Positions 1 to 7,333 of a DNA stretch of 64,000 bases are shown here, one piece after another (position 1 is the stretch's first letter; each line of letters begins with the position of its first letter). The DNA comes from Anaerolineae bacterium (lineage in GTDB: Bacteria; Chloroflexota; Anaerolineae; 4572-78; J111). The notes under the pieces were generated by a model, which saw nothing but the letters and a program-made list of their open reading frames with translations, had not been told where the DNA came from and did not search any database. Both the position numbers and the translations under genes were made by a program. The stretch covers positions 1-64,000 of the forward strand of contig JAHDWA010000032.1 in the NCBI GenBank assembly GCA_023382535.1, written 5' to 3'.

Positions 1-21
1 AACGCCATATTTTTTGTTCAT
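1..21 (-). CDS. Start of a further gene of the left operon (cut by the window edge)
   Basis: An ATG at 19-21 on the minus strand follows an AAAGGAG Shine-Dalgarno by nine bases and opens a frame reading MNKKYGV before the window ends. It lies 95 bases downstream of the Gfo/Idh/MocA gene and in the same direction, so it is probably the next gene of that operon. Nothing can be said about its product from seven codons. Confidence 0.55.
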
Positions 22-42
22 CTTTGAATCTCCTTTGTAAAT

Positions 43-77
43 AGTAGTCAGTAATCAGTAGTCAGTAGTCAGACAGG
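43..77. repeat. Heptanucleotide tandem repeat (STRR-like), copy 1
   Basis: Four consecutive seven-base units (AGTAGTC, AGTAATC, AGTAGTC, AGTAGTC) run from 43 to 70 and end in AGACAGG. The array directly precedes the Shine-Dalgarno of the minus-strand gene starting at 21. Similar arrays in the same position relative to a ribosome binding site occur at 3914 and 57098. Confidence 0.75.
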
Positions 78-116
78 TTGTGTAACCTGTTACTCTGCTA
101 CCTGTTACATCCTTAC

Positions 117-1118
117 TTAAAATTCAACCACTCGGTTTTCTTTGGCTGAAAGTTCGGCCATTTTCATGGCGTGGACCACCGCTTTGGACTCCTGGGGCGT
201 GATCACACTCGGCTGTTCGCCGGTGGCGATACACTTCAGGAAGTAGTCAAACTCTTCCTTAAGATAACCGCGCCGCATGCCATGCACCTTGGGCCAGTAG
301 GTTGACTGGGGATAGTTCAGCCCTTTTTTGGTCAAAAGGGTATAGTGGTTGCCGGAGTTGTCAATGTAAATAGCCCCCTCCGTCCCCACAATCTCCATCT
401 GGGCGTGAATGGCAAACGGCACGTTTTCCGGCAGGCACCACACGTTTTCGATGACCGCAATCGCCCCACTGTCGAGCCGGAACATGGCCCAGCCCAGGTC
501 ATCGTTGGGCAAGTGCGGCCGGGTGTTGAGGCTTTGGGCATAAACCGTTTTTGGCTTGGCCCCGCTGTACCAGAACATCAAATCAAGGTCGTGGACACCG
601 TCGCCAAACAAAGCGCTGACCTTATGCAGATGGCTTTCGGTGATCCACTTGGCCAGGTTGCGCCGGGCGTGCATGGTCAGGATTTGGCCGATCTGCCCGG
701 CCTCAATTTCTTCTTTGGCCAGGGCGTAAACCGTATCAAAGCGGCAGATATGGCCGACCATAAAGCATTTATCGCTCTGCTCTACCGCGGCGATAATCTG
801 ATCGCACGCTTCGACACTATCGGCCATCGGCTTTTCCAGGAAGACATGTTTGCCCGCTTGCAGCGCGTCCACGGTCGGCTGCACGTGGTCGCCAACATGG
901 GTCACAACCGTGACCATGTCAATTTCCGGATCGGCCAGCAAATCTTGATAGTTGGTATAACGTTTGGGAACCTGATACTTTTCCGCCACCTCTTTGACCC
1001 GCTCAGGCCGACGGGTGCAAACGGCAGTTACTTCGGCCATCGGCAGTTGCTGTAAAGCATCCACGTGGTGCTCGCCAAACCAGCCTAAGCCAATAACGCC
1101 ACATCTGATCTTATCCAT
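117..1118 (-). CDS. Gfo/Idh/MocA family NAD(P)-dependent oxidoreductase
   Basis: Predicted soluble sugar or polyol dehydrogenase of 333 residues. The N-terminus carries a Rossmann dinucleotide loop (GVIGLGWFGEHH), followed by the family's EKP signature (LEKPMADS, about residue 95) and the GDGVHDLDLMFWYSG segment whose His and Asp belong to the catalytic region. The C-terminal alpha/beta domain is complete, and the length is usual for the family. The start is placed at ATG 1118, twelve bases after a GAGGAGG site; an upstream TTG would put that site inside the gene. It lies downstream of a DHDPS-like aldolase and a sugar epimerase, which fits the catabolism of a sugar acid or an inositol-like compound. 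The substrate cannot be read from the sequence. Confidence 0.88.
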   Translation of the reverse strand: MDKIRCGVIGLGWFGEHHVDALQQLPMAEVTAVCTRRPERVKEVAEKYQVPKRYTNYQDLLADPEIDMVTVVTHVGDHVQPTVDALQAGKHVFLEKPMADSVEACDQIIAAVEQSDKCFMVGHICRFDTVYALAKEEIEAGQIGQILTMHARRNLAKWITESHLHKVSALFGDGVHDLDLMFWYSGAKPKTVYAQSLNTRPHLPNDDLGWAMFRLDSGAIAVIENVWCLPENVPFAIHAQMEIVGTEGAIYIDNSGNHYTLLTKKGLNYPQSTYWPKVHGMRRGYLKEEFDYFLKCIATGEQPSVITPQESKAVVHAMKMAELSAKENRVVEF

Positions 1119-1359
1119 TTGTTCGCCTTTGAACCTCCTCAATCATAAAATTTATTAGAGGATATGAACTTGTATCAAAAGGCGGGGCGCGGAAAAACAG
1201 TAATAGAGGTAACGATAGCACAGATCGGATTGCCCCAATATACTATTGTCTTAGATTACTCTATCGAGTCACTTTTTTGAGGAAGTATTAGAGGCTTGGC
1301 AGCGCCCTCTAACACCGCTGGTGTGGGGATATTTCACTTACTTTCTGTCTGTAAGAAAA

Positions 1360-1389
1360 AATATACCACACTTCCCTTGACCCTGTCAA
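1360..1389 (-). promoter_or_regulatory. Sigma-70-type promoter for the Gfo/Idh gene
   Basis: On the minus strand TTGACA (1384-1389) is followed after 18 bases by TATATT (1360-1365). The -35 box overlaps the stop codon of the DHDPS-like gene (1386-1388). This would give an internal promoter with a 5' untranslated region of about 235 bases before the dehydrogenase at 1118. That leader (1119-1385) holds no gene that I can support. Confidence 0.55.
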
Positions 1390-2333
1390 ATAAAATTCTT
1401 TACCGGAGCCAGCAAGCCGGCTTTTTCCACAGCCTGATAAGCAGCCTCTTTTTCGGCCTCCCACAGCGACAAAAATGGCGGGCGGACATAGGTCAGCTCC
1501 GGCGCCAGCAGGCCCATATGCACCAGGGCCACCTTGCAGCGCGCCCGGTAATCGCCAATCGGCTGGCCGTAGATGTAGTCGCAGAAGCCCTGTACCCGCT
1601 CTTGCATCGCTGCCGCCTCCGCAAAATCCTGGCGGGCTACAGCATTCAGCATCTCGACCAGCAGCCCAACCCCCACCGCGCCGTAACCAAGCAAACCCCC
1701 GGTCGCGCCCAGCAAAAAGCTCTCCAGCAGGAAGTTGTCGTTGCCGGTCAGCAGGGTAATGGGGTGGTCGGCCGCCCGGATAACGTCGCGGGTCTTGACA
1801 AAACGCTCGGCATCAAAAGAAGCATCTTTCAGCCCAACGATCTGCGGGATACGCAGCACTTCGGCCAGCGCGTGAGCCGGGTAGTTGACCCCGCCAAAGA
1901 TGGGGCCGAGCTGGAACACAATTAAGGGCAGCCCGGAAGCGTCGGCAATAGCCCGGTGGTAATTGACCATAATCTTGGGGTCAAGCGGATCATTGATAAA
2001 CGCGGGCGTGGGGAAGACCAGCAGGGCGTCCGCGCCGGCCTCGCGGGCAGCGCTGGCATTGGCCGCCGCAAAAATAGTGCTCGGCCCGCCGACGCCGGCC
2101 ACGATAAAGCAGCGCCCCGCGGCCACCTCACGCGTAACCCGGATAACTTCTCGGCGTTCGTCGGGGGTCAGGTAGGGACCTTCGCCGGTATCTACGTTGA
2201 CCGCCAGGCCCACCGCTCCCTGGGAGATGACCCATTCCAGGTAGCGCCGGTAAGCCGAAAAGTCAAGTGAATAATCCTGGCGCATGGGAACAATGACCGC
2301 GGGAATAATGCCATTTAAGTTAAGTGTGCTCAT
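1386..2333 (-). CDS. Dihydrodipicolinate synthase (DapA)-family aldolase/lyase
   Basis: A 315-residue class I aldolase-type TIM barrel. The Schiff-base lysine is in VGLKDASF, and the substrate carboxylate loop appears as VDTGEGPYL. At the position where DapA and NanA have the catalytic tyrosine (YNxP) this protein reads VFQLGP, so the usual proton-relay tyrosine is replaced by phenylalanine. That makes true dihydrodipicolinate synthase activity unlikely and points to a sugar-acid or keto-acid lyase or dehydratase. The start is ATG 2333 after AAAGGAG; the GTG five codons upstream would contain that site. It sits between a sugar epimerase and a Gfo/Idh dehydrogenase in one operon. Confidence 0.85.
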   Translation of the reverse strand: MSTLNLNGIIPAVIVPMRQDYSLDFSAYRRYLEWVISQGAVGLAVNVDTGEGPYLTPDERREVIRVTREVAAGRCFIVAGVGGPSTIFAAANASAAREAGADALLVFPTPAFINDPLDPKIMVNYHRAIADASGLPLIVFQLGPIFGGVNYPAHALAEVLRIPQIVGLKDASFDAERFVKTRDVIRAADHPITLLTGNDNFLLESFLLGATGGLLGYGAVGVGLLVEMLNAVARQDFAEAAAMQERVQGFCDYIYGQPIGDYRARCKVALVHMGLLAPELTYVRPPFLSLWEAEKEAAYQAVEKAGLLAPVKNFI

Positions 2334-2399
2334 CCTTGCTCCTTTCACATTGGATAAACTCAGAAAAGTGCACTAAAGTACTTCAAATATCAGCTTGAA

Positions 2400-3278
2400 T
2401 TAAACTTCGGGGCGAGCTTCAGTTGCGGCAACAAGCTGTCGCAGCATTGCTACCTCCTCGCAAGCGATCTTGACTTTTGGTCGCAGGTGTGTCTCTACTG
2501 AAATGTAACCCGTATAGCCGTCCCGGGCCAGGGCCTGAATTTGTCCAGCCCAGTCAATTTGACCATGTAAAGCATAGCGCCGTTGGCCGTGCTGGTCTGT
2601 TTCCGCATCTTTGAAATGGACGTGACGCACCCAGGGCTTGACCGCCTGGTAGCCGTCGGGATAAGGCGTATCGCCGGCCATGAAGGCATTGCCAGGGTCC
2701 CAATTGACGCCCAGAGCGGAATGATTAACGGCCTCCATCATTGCAGCCGTGCGCTGGCCGGTATCGGCCCAAAACTCGTCTTCAACCTCAACCGCCAGTT
2801 GGATACCGGACTCGGCAGCCTGCTCAGCAGCGCTGTAGAGGAGTTCCAGGACCTCGTCGGGGGCCGGGCCGGGCGGCCGGCCGCCGCGATGGAAACCGAA
2901 GGTCAGAATGAGTTTGACCCCCAACGACTTGGCAAATTCAAGCGAAGCGGGCAGCAGTTCGTCGTGATGGTACTTGACCTCGTCCTTGAGGCTGCGCCGG
3001 CGTTGAAACAGGCCGTGATCCAGCCAGGCCAGCGAAGCTTCCTCCCGCCGGCCAAGCGGGTACGGAATTTTGAACAGCCCCGGCGAAATAGCAATGATCC
3101 GGGCCGTGTGGCTGGCTAAAATGTCCTCCAACCGCTCAACCTGGTAGGCCGACAAATTGGGCACACGGTCGGTGTAAAACCCGCGCAGCTCAAAGTCGTG
3201 AATTCCCCACTCAACGCCCAGTTCGATGGCGGTTTCCGGGTCGGCGCTGATTTCGTCGGTAACAATGCTGATTTTCAT
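2400..3278 (-). CDS. Sugar phosphate isomerase/epimerase (AP endonuclease 2-like TIM barrel)
   Basis: A 292-residue protein of the xylose isomerase-like TIM-barrel family (IolE/hydroxypyruvate isomerase type). Candidate metal ligands lie in the usual order: Glu in AVEVEDEF, Asp in VNWDPGNA, His in VRHVHFKDAE and Glu in ISVETH. Such enzymes isomerise, epimerise or dehydrate keto-sugars and cyclitols. Its ATG overlaps the stop of the upstream isochorismatase-type gene by four bases (ATGA), so the two are probably translationally coupled. It is followed by the DHDPS-like aldolase. The exact substrate is unknown. Confidence 0.85.
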   Translation of the reverse strand: MKISIVTDEISADPETAIELGVEWGIHDFELRGFYTDRVPNLSAYQVERLEDILASHTARIIAISPGLFKIPYPLGRREEASLAWLDHGLFQRRRSLKDEVKYHHDELLPASLEFAKSLGVKLILTFGFHRGGRPPGPAPDEVLELLYSAAEQAAESGIQLAVEVEDEFWADTGQRTAAMMEAVNHSALGVNWDPGNAFMAGDTPYPDGYQAVKPWVRHVHFKDAETDQHGQRRYALHGQIDWAGQIQALARDGYTGYISVETHLRPKVKIACEEVAMLRQLVAATEARPEV

Positions 3279-3895
3279 CGTCTGGCCAGAGCCTCCAGCA
3301 CTTCATCGGTCGTCATAACCCAGCCGAATTTAAAGGCAAAGTTCTTTAAGGTGGCGGCGTGCAGGTCAGGCAGGTAGGATGAGACGGCGTCGGAGACGAG
3401 AGTGGTTTTGTAGCCGTGGTGAAACGCCTCGCGCCCGGTCTCCTCCACGCAGATTTGGGTCACAGTACCGGTAATAATGAGCGACTCGACCCCCAGCGAA
3501 TGCAGGGTGTCGTCAAGATTGGTGCTGTGGAACGCGCCGTAGCCGTACTTGTCCACAATGTAATCGCCAGGCTGGGGGTAGATTTCGTCAATCACGTCGG
3601 CACAGTCGAGTGTACGGTCCACATCGGCGTAGGTGCGCTGGTAGCCGCGCTGGCAGGCCAGGGTCGGCGGCTCCAGTTGGGGCGACCATTCCCACATCAG
3701 CGTCCGTTTTGGCCCGGCCAGGAAGCGGGTGTAGATGATCGGCAGGCCGGCCTGGCGGCAGAAGGCGATGAGGCGCTGGTGCTGCGGGATGGTCAGGCGG
3801 GCATCCGGGACCGCCATCGGTGCGCCCTCACGCACAAAATCATTTTGCATATCTACGATGACCAGCGCCGGATTGCGCCATTGATCCACGGCCAT
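3275..3895 (-). CDS. Isochorismatase-type cysteine hydrolase
   Basis: A 206-residue amidohydrolase of the isochorismatase-like family, which also includes nicotinamidases, N-carbamoylsarcosine amidases and RutB. The catalytic triad is visible: Asp in VDMQNDFVREG, Lys in VDKYGYGAF and Cys in TQICVEETGREA. The family hydrolyses C-N bonds of small amides or carbamates. The start is ATG 3895 after GAAGGAGA. A luciferase-like monooxygenase lies immediately upstream, an order that recalls rutA-rutB in pyrimidine breakdown, although the other rut genes are missing. It may release ammonia or carbamate from an operon intermediate (inference). Confidence 0.85.
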   Translation of the reverse strand: MAVDQWRNPALVIVDMQNDFVREGAPMAVPDARLTIPQHQRLIAFCRQAGLPIIYTRFLAGPKRTLMWEWSPQLEPPTLACQRGYQRTYADVDRTLDCADVIDEIYPQPGDYIVDKYGYGAFHSTNLDDTLHSLGVESLIITGTVTQICVEETGREAFHHGYKTTLVSDAVSSYLPDLHAATLKNFAFKFGWVMTTDEVLEALARR

Positions 3896-3913
3896 GATGT
3901 CTCCTTCGAAAAT

Positions 3914-3937
3914 AGTAGACAGTAGACGGTACACAGG
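3914..3937. repeat. Heptanucleotide tandem repeat (STRR-like), copy 2
   Basis: Units AGTAGAC, AGTAGAC and GGTACAC, followed by AGG, lie directly upstream of the GAAGGAGA site of the isochorismatase-type gene. The flank CTCCTTCGAAAA is almost the same as at the 57098 copy. A loosely repeated GCTACCCT tract follows at 3958-3990. Confidence 0.7.
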
Positions 3938-3968
3938 AATTTTACATCCCTGCGACTTTGCTACCCTG

Positions 3969-4979
3969 CTACCCTGCGACCTGCTGCCTGAAAACCGGCA
4001 TGACTTCCTGCGCCAGCAGTCTCAGCTCGGTCATAATAAAATCGTGCGGGATGCCGGGAAAATAGAGCCGGCAGATGAGATGATCCACCCCAAAGGTGTC
4101 CACAAACTTTTGCAACTGCTTGACGACCGTCTCTGGGCTGCCCACCAAAAAGCGATTGCGGCTGATGGCGTCGAACTGGTCCACCGGCGACGAATCTTCG
4201 GCCCCAATCAGAGGATGCTTCCACTTGCCACCGCCGTACTCGTCGCGATAGTTAATGAGCAGGTGTTTTTCGGCCATTTCCCGCGCTCTTTCGTCTGTTT
4301 CGGCAATGACGACCTCACGGGTGAGCGGCGTCGGCTTGCTCGCCGGGTCCAGGCCGGCTTCGCGCAGCTTCTGGCGGTAGACCTCCTGGGCGTCGAGCAG
4401 CTTGTCCAGATTGGCGGTGGGGCCAGGCACCCAGGCGTCGCCGAGGGTAGCGGCCCGGCGCAGGGCCAACTCACCCCAGCCGCCTAACCACAAGGGCGGG
4501 TGTGGCCGGCTGAGCGGGCGCGGCTCGATCTTAAGTCCTTCGACCTGATAATACGCGCCCTGAAAATTGATTTCCTCCTGGGTCCACAGCAGCTTGATAA
4601 GCTCGACAGCCTCCTCAAAGCGCGCGCCCCGCTTTTCCAGGGGAACTTGATACAGAGCAAATTCATCCGGCTTGTAGCCGATGGCCGCGCCGAGGATAAA
4701 ACGCCCGTTGGACATAATGTCCAGCATGGCCACATCTTCGGCAACACGGACGGGGTGGTAAAAGGGCATGACCATGACATCGGTGCCAAAGAGAATGCGC
4801 CCGGTGCGGGTGGCGATGCCGGCCAGGCCGATCAGCGGCGAGGGCCAGTAATGATTTTTGACGCCGTGGTGCTCCTCCAGCCAGACCGAATCGAACCCCA
4901 GCTCTTCGCCGAGTAGGACTTCGGCCAGAAATTCCTGGTAATACGTGCCCCCTTCGGTGGGAATAAAGCCAATCTTCAT
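3969..4979 (-). CDS. LLM-class flavin-dependent oxidoreductase (luciferase-like)
   Basis: A 336-residue bacterial-luciferase-like TIM barrel that uses FMN or coenzyme F420. Family hallmarks are the N-terminal MKIGFIPTEGG strand, EELGFDSVWLEEHH, LFGTDVMVMPFYHPVRVAED, MLDIMSNGRFILGAAIG and PPLWLGGWGE. It would oxidise a small organic substrate using reduced flavin or F420. The start is ATG 4979, preceded by AAGGTG; longer in-frame starts lack a ribosome site. It is followed after 73 bases by the isochorismatase-type hydrolase. The 134 bases upstream hold a dispersed AT-rich repeat with CACGAATT/AATTCGTG arms. Confidence 0.87.
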   Translation of the reverse strand: MKIGFIPTEGGTYYQEFLAEVLLGEELGFDSVWLEEHHGVKNHYWPSPLIGLAGIATRTGRILFGTDVMVMPFYHPVRVAEDVAMLDIMSNGRFILGAAIGYKPDEFALYQVPLEKRGARFEEAVELIKLLWTQEEINFQGAYYQVEGLKIEPRPLSRPHPPLWLGGWGELALRRAATLGDAWVPGPTANLDKLLDAQEVYRQKLREAGLDPASKPTPLTREVVIAETDERAREMAEKHLLINYRDEYGGGKWKHPLIGAEDSSPVDQFDAISRNRFLVGSPETVVKQLQKFVDTFGVDHLICRLYFPGIPHDFIMTELRLLAQEVMPVFRQQVAG

Positions 4980-5113
4980 GTCAAGCACCTTTTTAACGTT
5001 AAGACTTATGTGGTTTAAGATTTTTGCCACAGATTACACGAATTTTCACTAATTTTTGGATACTTTTCCTGTTCAATTCGTGAAATTTGCAGCTGGTTTT
5101 CACGACATCACCA

Positions 5114-5836
5114 TCAACTGCGTAACGCCTGATTAAGAAAATTGCGTAAAAGCTGCGGTGCAATTACGGTAGGCATCGCTCCGGCAATCATCGTCTCGTA
5201 GCGAAAACCGTGAGGTTCATACACACGCCGGGTTTTTCGCAGAAAATTACGTCCAGCCTGCGGCGTCACCTCGAAGTGGAACTGCGTCCCCCACACCGGT
5301 TTCGTCCCAATGCGAAAAGCCTGCACTGCCACAGCAGACGAATAAGCCAAAATTCGCATGTCCCGTTGCGGCAAAACCTCTTCCAAATGAAATTGAAACG
5401 ACGAGAACTGTTCCGGCAGCTCTACAAACAGCGGATCATCTTGCCCGGTCCGGCAGACTTGATACCATCCCAACTCAAACTGGCGGCTGCGCTGCACGGC
5501 TGCTTGACCGTAATAGGCCCGCCCCAATAACTGCGCCCCAAAACAGACCCCCAAGACCGGCATGTCCCGCCGCTCGGCCTGCTCGATCAGCTCCAATTCG
5601 GCCAAAATCCAGGGCGCGTCGTCAACAACCGAGGCCGGCGACCCGGAGATAACCATGCCGTCAAACCTATCCAGAGCGACAGGCCGACCCTCTTTCTTCC
5701 AAAAATGGTAGGCGCTGACCCGGCAGCCCAAAGCCCGCAAGGCCTTGCCGAACCAGGCCGTTCCCAAACGGCGCGGGCTGTTATCCAGAACCAGGATGCG
5801 CGGTGAGGGCTGACTCTGTAAATCCAAGCTAACCAC
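5114..5836 (-). CDS. Class-I glutamine amidotransferase-like hydrolase
   Basis: About 240 residues of a stand-alone type-1 glutamine amidotransferase domain, similar to GMP synthase-associated GATases. The nucleophile elbow GVCFGAQLLG and the His/Glu pair in TQFHFEVTP complete the Cys-His-Glu triad. No synthetase domain is attached. Stand-alone members include gamma-glutamyl hydrolases such as PuuD-like enzymes and AtdA2. The start is uncertain: GTG 5836 overlaps the stop of the aldehyde dehydrogenase, and TTG 5827 is the alternative. With the aldehyde dehydrogenase and a glutamine synthetase-like ligase in the same cluster, it is a good candidate for removing a gamma-glutamyl group at the end of a pathway (inference). 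Confidence 0.82.
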   Translation of the reverse strand: MVSLDLQSQPSPRILVLDNSPRRLGTAWFGKALRALGCRVSAYHFWKKEGRPVALDRFDGMVISGSPASVVDDAPWILAELELIEQAERRDMPVLGVCFGAQLLGRAYYGQAAVQRSRQFELGWYQVCRTGQDDPLFVELPEQFSSFQFHLEEVLPQRDMRILAYSSAVAVQAFRIGTKPVWGTQFHFEVTPQAGRNFLRKTRRVYEPHGFRYETMIAGAMPTVIAPQLLRNFLNQALRS

Positions 5837-7277
5837 CCGGGAAAATATGCACGCCTTTGACCGTCGTAAACTCTTCCAGCCCCTCAATCCCCAGTTCGCG
5901 CCCCACCCCACTGTCTTTATTCCCGCCGACCGGGATCTCGGGGAAGGACTTGTTCCAGACATTGATCCAGACCGTACCGGCGTTCAAGCGCCGGGCGCAG
6001 GCGTGGGCCGCGTCGAGATTGTTGGTCCAGATACCGGCGGTCAGGCCAAAGGACGAATCGTTGGCCAGTTCGATGGCCTCATCCAGCTCGCGGTAAGGCA
6101 TCACCACCACCACCGGTCCGAAAATTTCTTCATCCACAATGCGCATCCCCCGCCGGACCTCACTAAAAATTGTGGGCGAGAGATAGTAACCCTGGTCGTA
6201 AGTACCGCCCTGGAGGCGCTCACCGCCGCTTTCCAGCCGGGCGCCCTCCTTTTTGCCGGACTCGATGTAGCCCAGCACCGTTTCGAGCTGGGCAGCCGAG
6301 ACCAGTGGCCCCATGTCGGCCTGGGCATCGAAGGTTGCTCCCACCCGCATGGCCCGGGTTTTGGCTTTGAAGCGCCCCATAAAGTCGTCGTAGATGGCTT
6401 CGTGCAGCAGCAGCCGCGACGGCACGTTACACTGCTGCCCGGCGTTGTAGAAAACCTCCAGCGCCCCGCCGACCGCTTTATCTAAGTTCGCGTCGTGATG
6501 GACAATCATCGGCGATTTACCGCCCAATTCCAGCGACACCCGCTTGAGCGTGGGAGCCGCCTGGGTCAGCAATTGTTTGCCGGTGCTGGTCTCGCCGGTA
6601 AAGGCAATGGCGTTGACCAGATGGCTCTTGACCAGCGCCTCCCCGACCACGGCCCCTGGCCCGGTGACAACGTTGTAGACCCCTTGAGGCAGCCCAACTT
6701 CGGCCAGCATTGCTCCCAGTTCCAGGCAGGTGATGGGGGTATAGCTGGCAGGTTTGACGACCATGGTGCAGCCGGCAGCCAGAGCCGCCGCTACCTTCCA
6801 GGCCGACAGGACCAGGGGAAAGTTCCACGGGCTGATAATGCCGACCACGCCCAACGGCTCACGCAGGGTCAGGCTGAGGGACTCCGCCGAACTCAGCACG
6901 CTGCGGCCATGCACGTGACGGGCCATCCCGGCGTAATAGTCGAACACATCGGCCACGTACCAGTTGAGCCAGGTCACGGTGTGATAAGGCAGGCCAACCT
7001 GAGCTGCTTCCTGGCGCGCCGTTTCGTCGGCCCGCTCGCGCAGCAGGTTGGCGACCTTGTGCAAAACGGCGGCCCGTTCTGACCCGCTCATACGCGGCCA
7101 CGGTCCCCGATCAAACGCCTCACGGGCCACCCGAATGGCCTGCTCTGTATCCGGGGCGTTGCCCTTGGCAAACACGCCCACCAGTTCGCCGGTGGCCGGG
7201 CTGCGGCGCTCGTAGGTTTCGCCCGTTGCTGCGGGCAGCCACTCACCGCCGATGTAGAGTTGATAACTGTTTGGCAT
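5829..7277 (-). CDS. Aldehyde dehydrogenase (NAD(P)+)
   Basis: A complete 482-residue aldehyde dehydrogenase. The cofactor region reads GIISPWNFPL and VVKPASYTP, the cofactor glycine loop is FTGETSTGK, the general-base Glu is in LELGGKSP, the catalytic Cys is in NAGQQCNVPS, and EEIFGPVVVV follows. It oxidises an aldehyde to an acid in the cytosol. The start is ATG 7277 after AGGATAG. It is preceded by a perfect 34-base palindrome and by the GMC-type dehydrogenase pair that could supply the aldehyde, and it overlaps the amidotransferase downstream. The order resembles PuuC within a gamma-glutamylated pathway. Confidence 0.92.
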   Translation of the reverse strand: MPNSYQLYIGGEWLPAATGETYERRSPATGELVGVFAKGNAPDTEQAIRVAREAFDRGPWPRMSGSERAAVLHKVANLLRERADETARQEAAQVGLPYHTVTWLNWYVADVFDYYAGMARHVHGRSVLSSAESLSLTLREPLGVVGIISPWNFPLVLSAWKVAAALAAGCTMVVKPASYTPITCLELGAMLAEVGLPQGVYNVVTGPGAVVGEALVKSHLVNAIAFTGETSTGKQLLTQAAPTLKRVSLELGGKSPMIVHHDANLDKAVGGALEVFYNAGQQCNVPSRLLLHEAIYDDFMGRFKAKTRAMRVGATFDAQADMGPLVSAAQLETVLGYIESGKKEGARLESGGERLQGGTYDQGYYLSPTIFSEVRRGMRIVDEEIFGPVVVVMPYRELDEAIELANDSSFGLTAGIWTNNLDAAHACARRLNAGTVWINVWNKSFPEIPVGGNKDSGVGRELGIEGLEEFTTVKGVHIFPGG

Positions 7278-7290
7278 GTATCTATCCTGT

Positions 7291-7324
7291 TTCGGAGTGT
7301 CAAAGTGCACTTTGACACTCCGAA
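7291..7324. repeat. Perfect 34-base palindrome between two operon genes
   Basis: The sequence is its own reverse complement over 34 bases (arms begin TTCGGAGTGTCAAAGTG). It lies between the stop of the SRPBCC fusion gene (7334) and the start of the aldehyde dehydrogenase (7277), ending 13 bases upstream of that ATG. There is no T-run, so it is not a standard intrinsic terminator. It could be an operator, an mRNA stabiliser or a mobile palindrome. Confidence 0.8.
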
Positions 7325-7333
7325 GATTTATCC

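Noticed and set aside
43..77. Heptamer array considered as a CRISPR remnant
   Set aside because: Units are seven bases with no spacers; it is a tandem repeat. No CRISPR array or cas gene is seen in the window.
183..193. CTTTGGACTCC inside the Gfo/Idh gene as another member of the GGACTCC repeat family
   Set aside because: No complementary CCAAAG arm lies upstream, and the bases encode a normal part of the protein, so it is a chance match.
345..1055. Long plus-strand open frame opposite the Gfo/Idh gene
   Set aside because: The frame is the antisense shadow of a clear dehydrogenase in GC-rich DNA and encodes no recognisable protein; the same holds for many other long antisense frames in the window.
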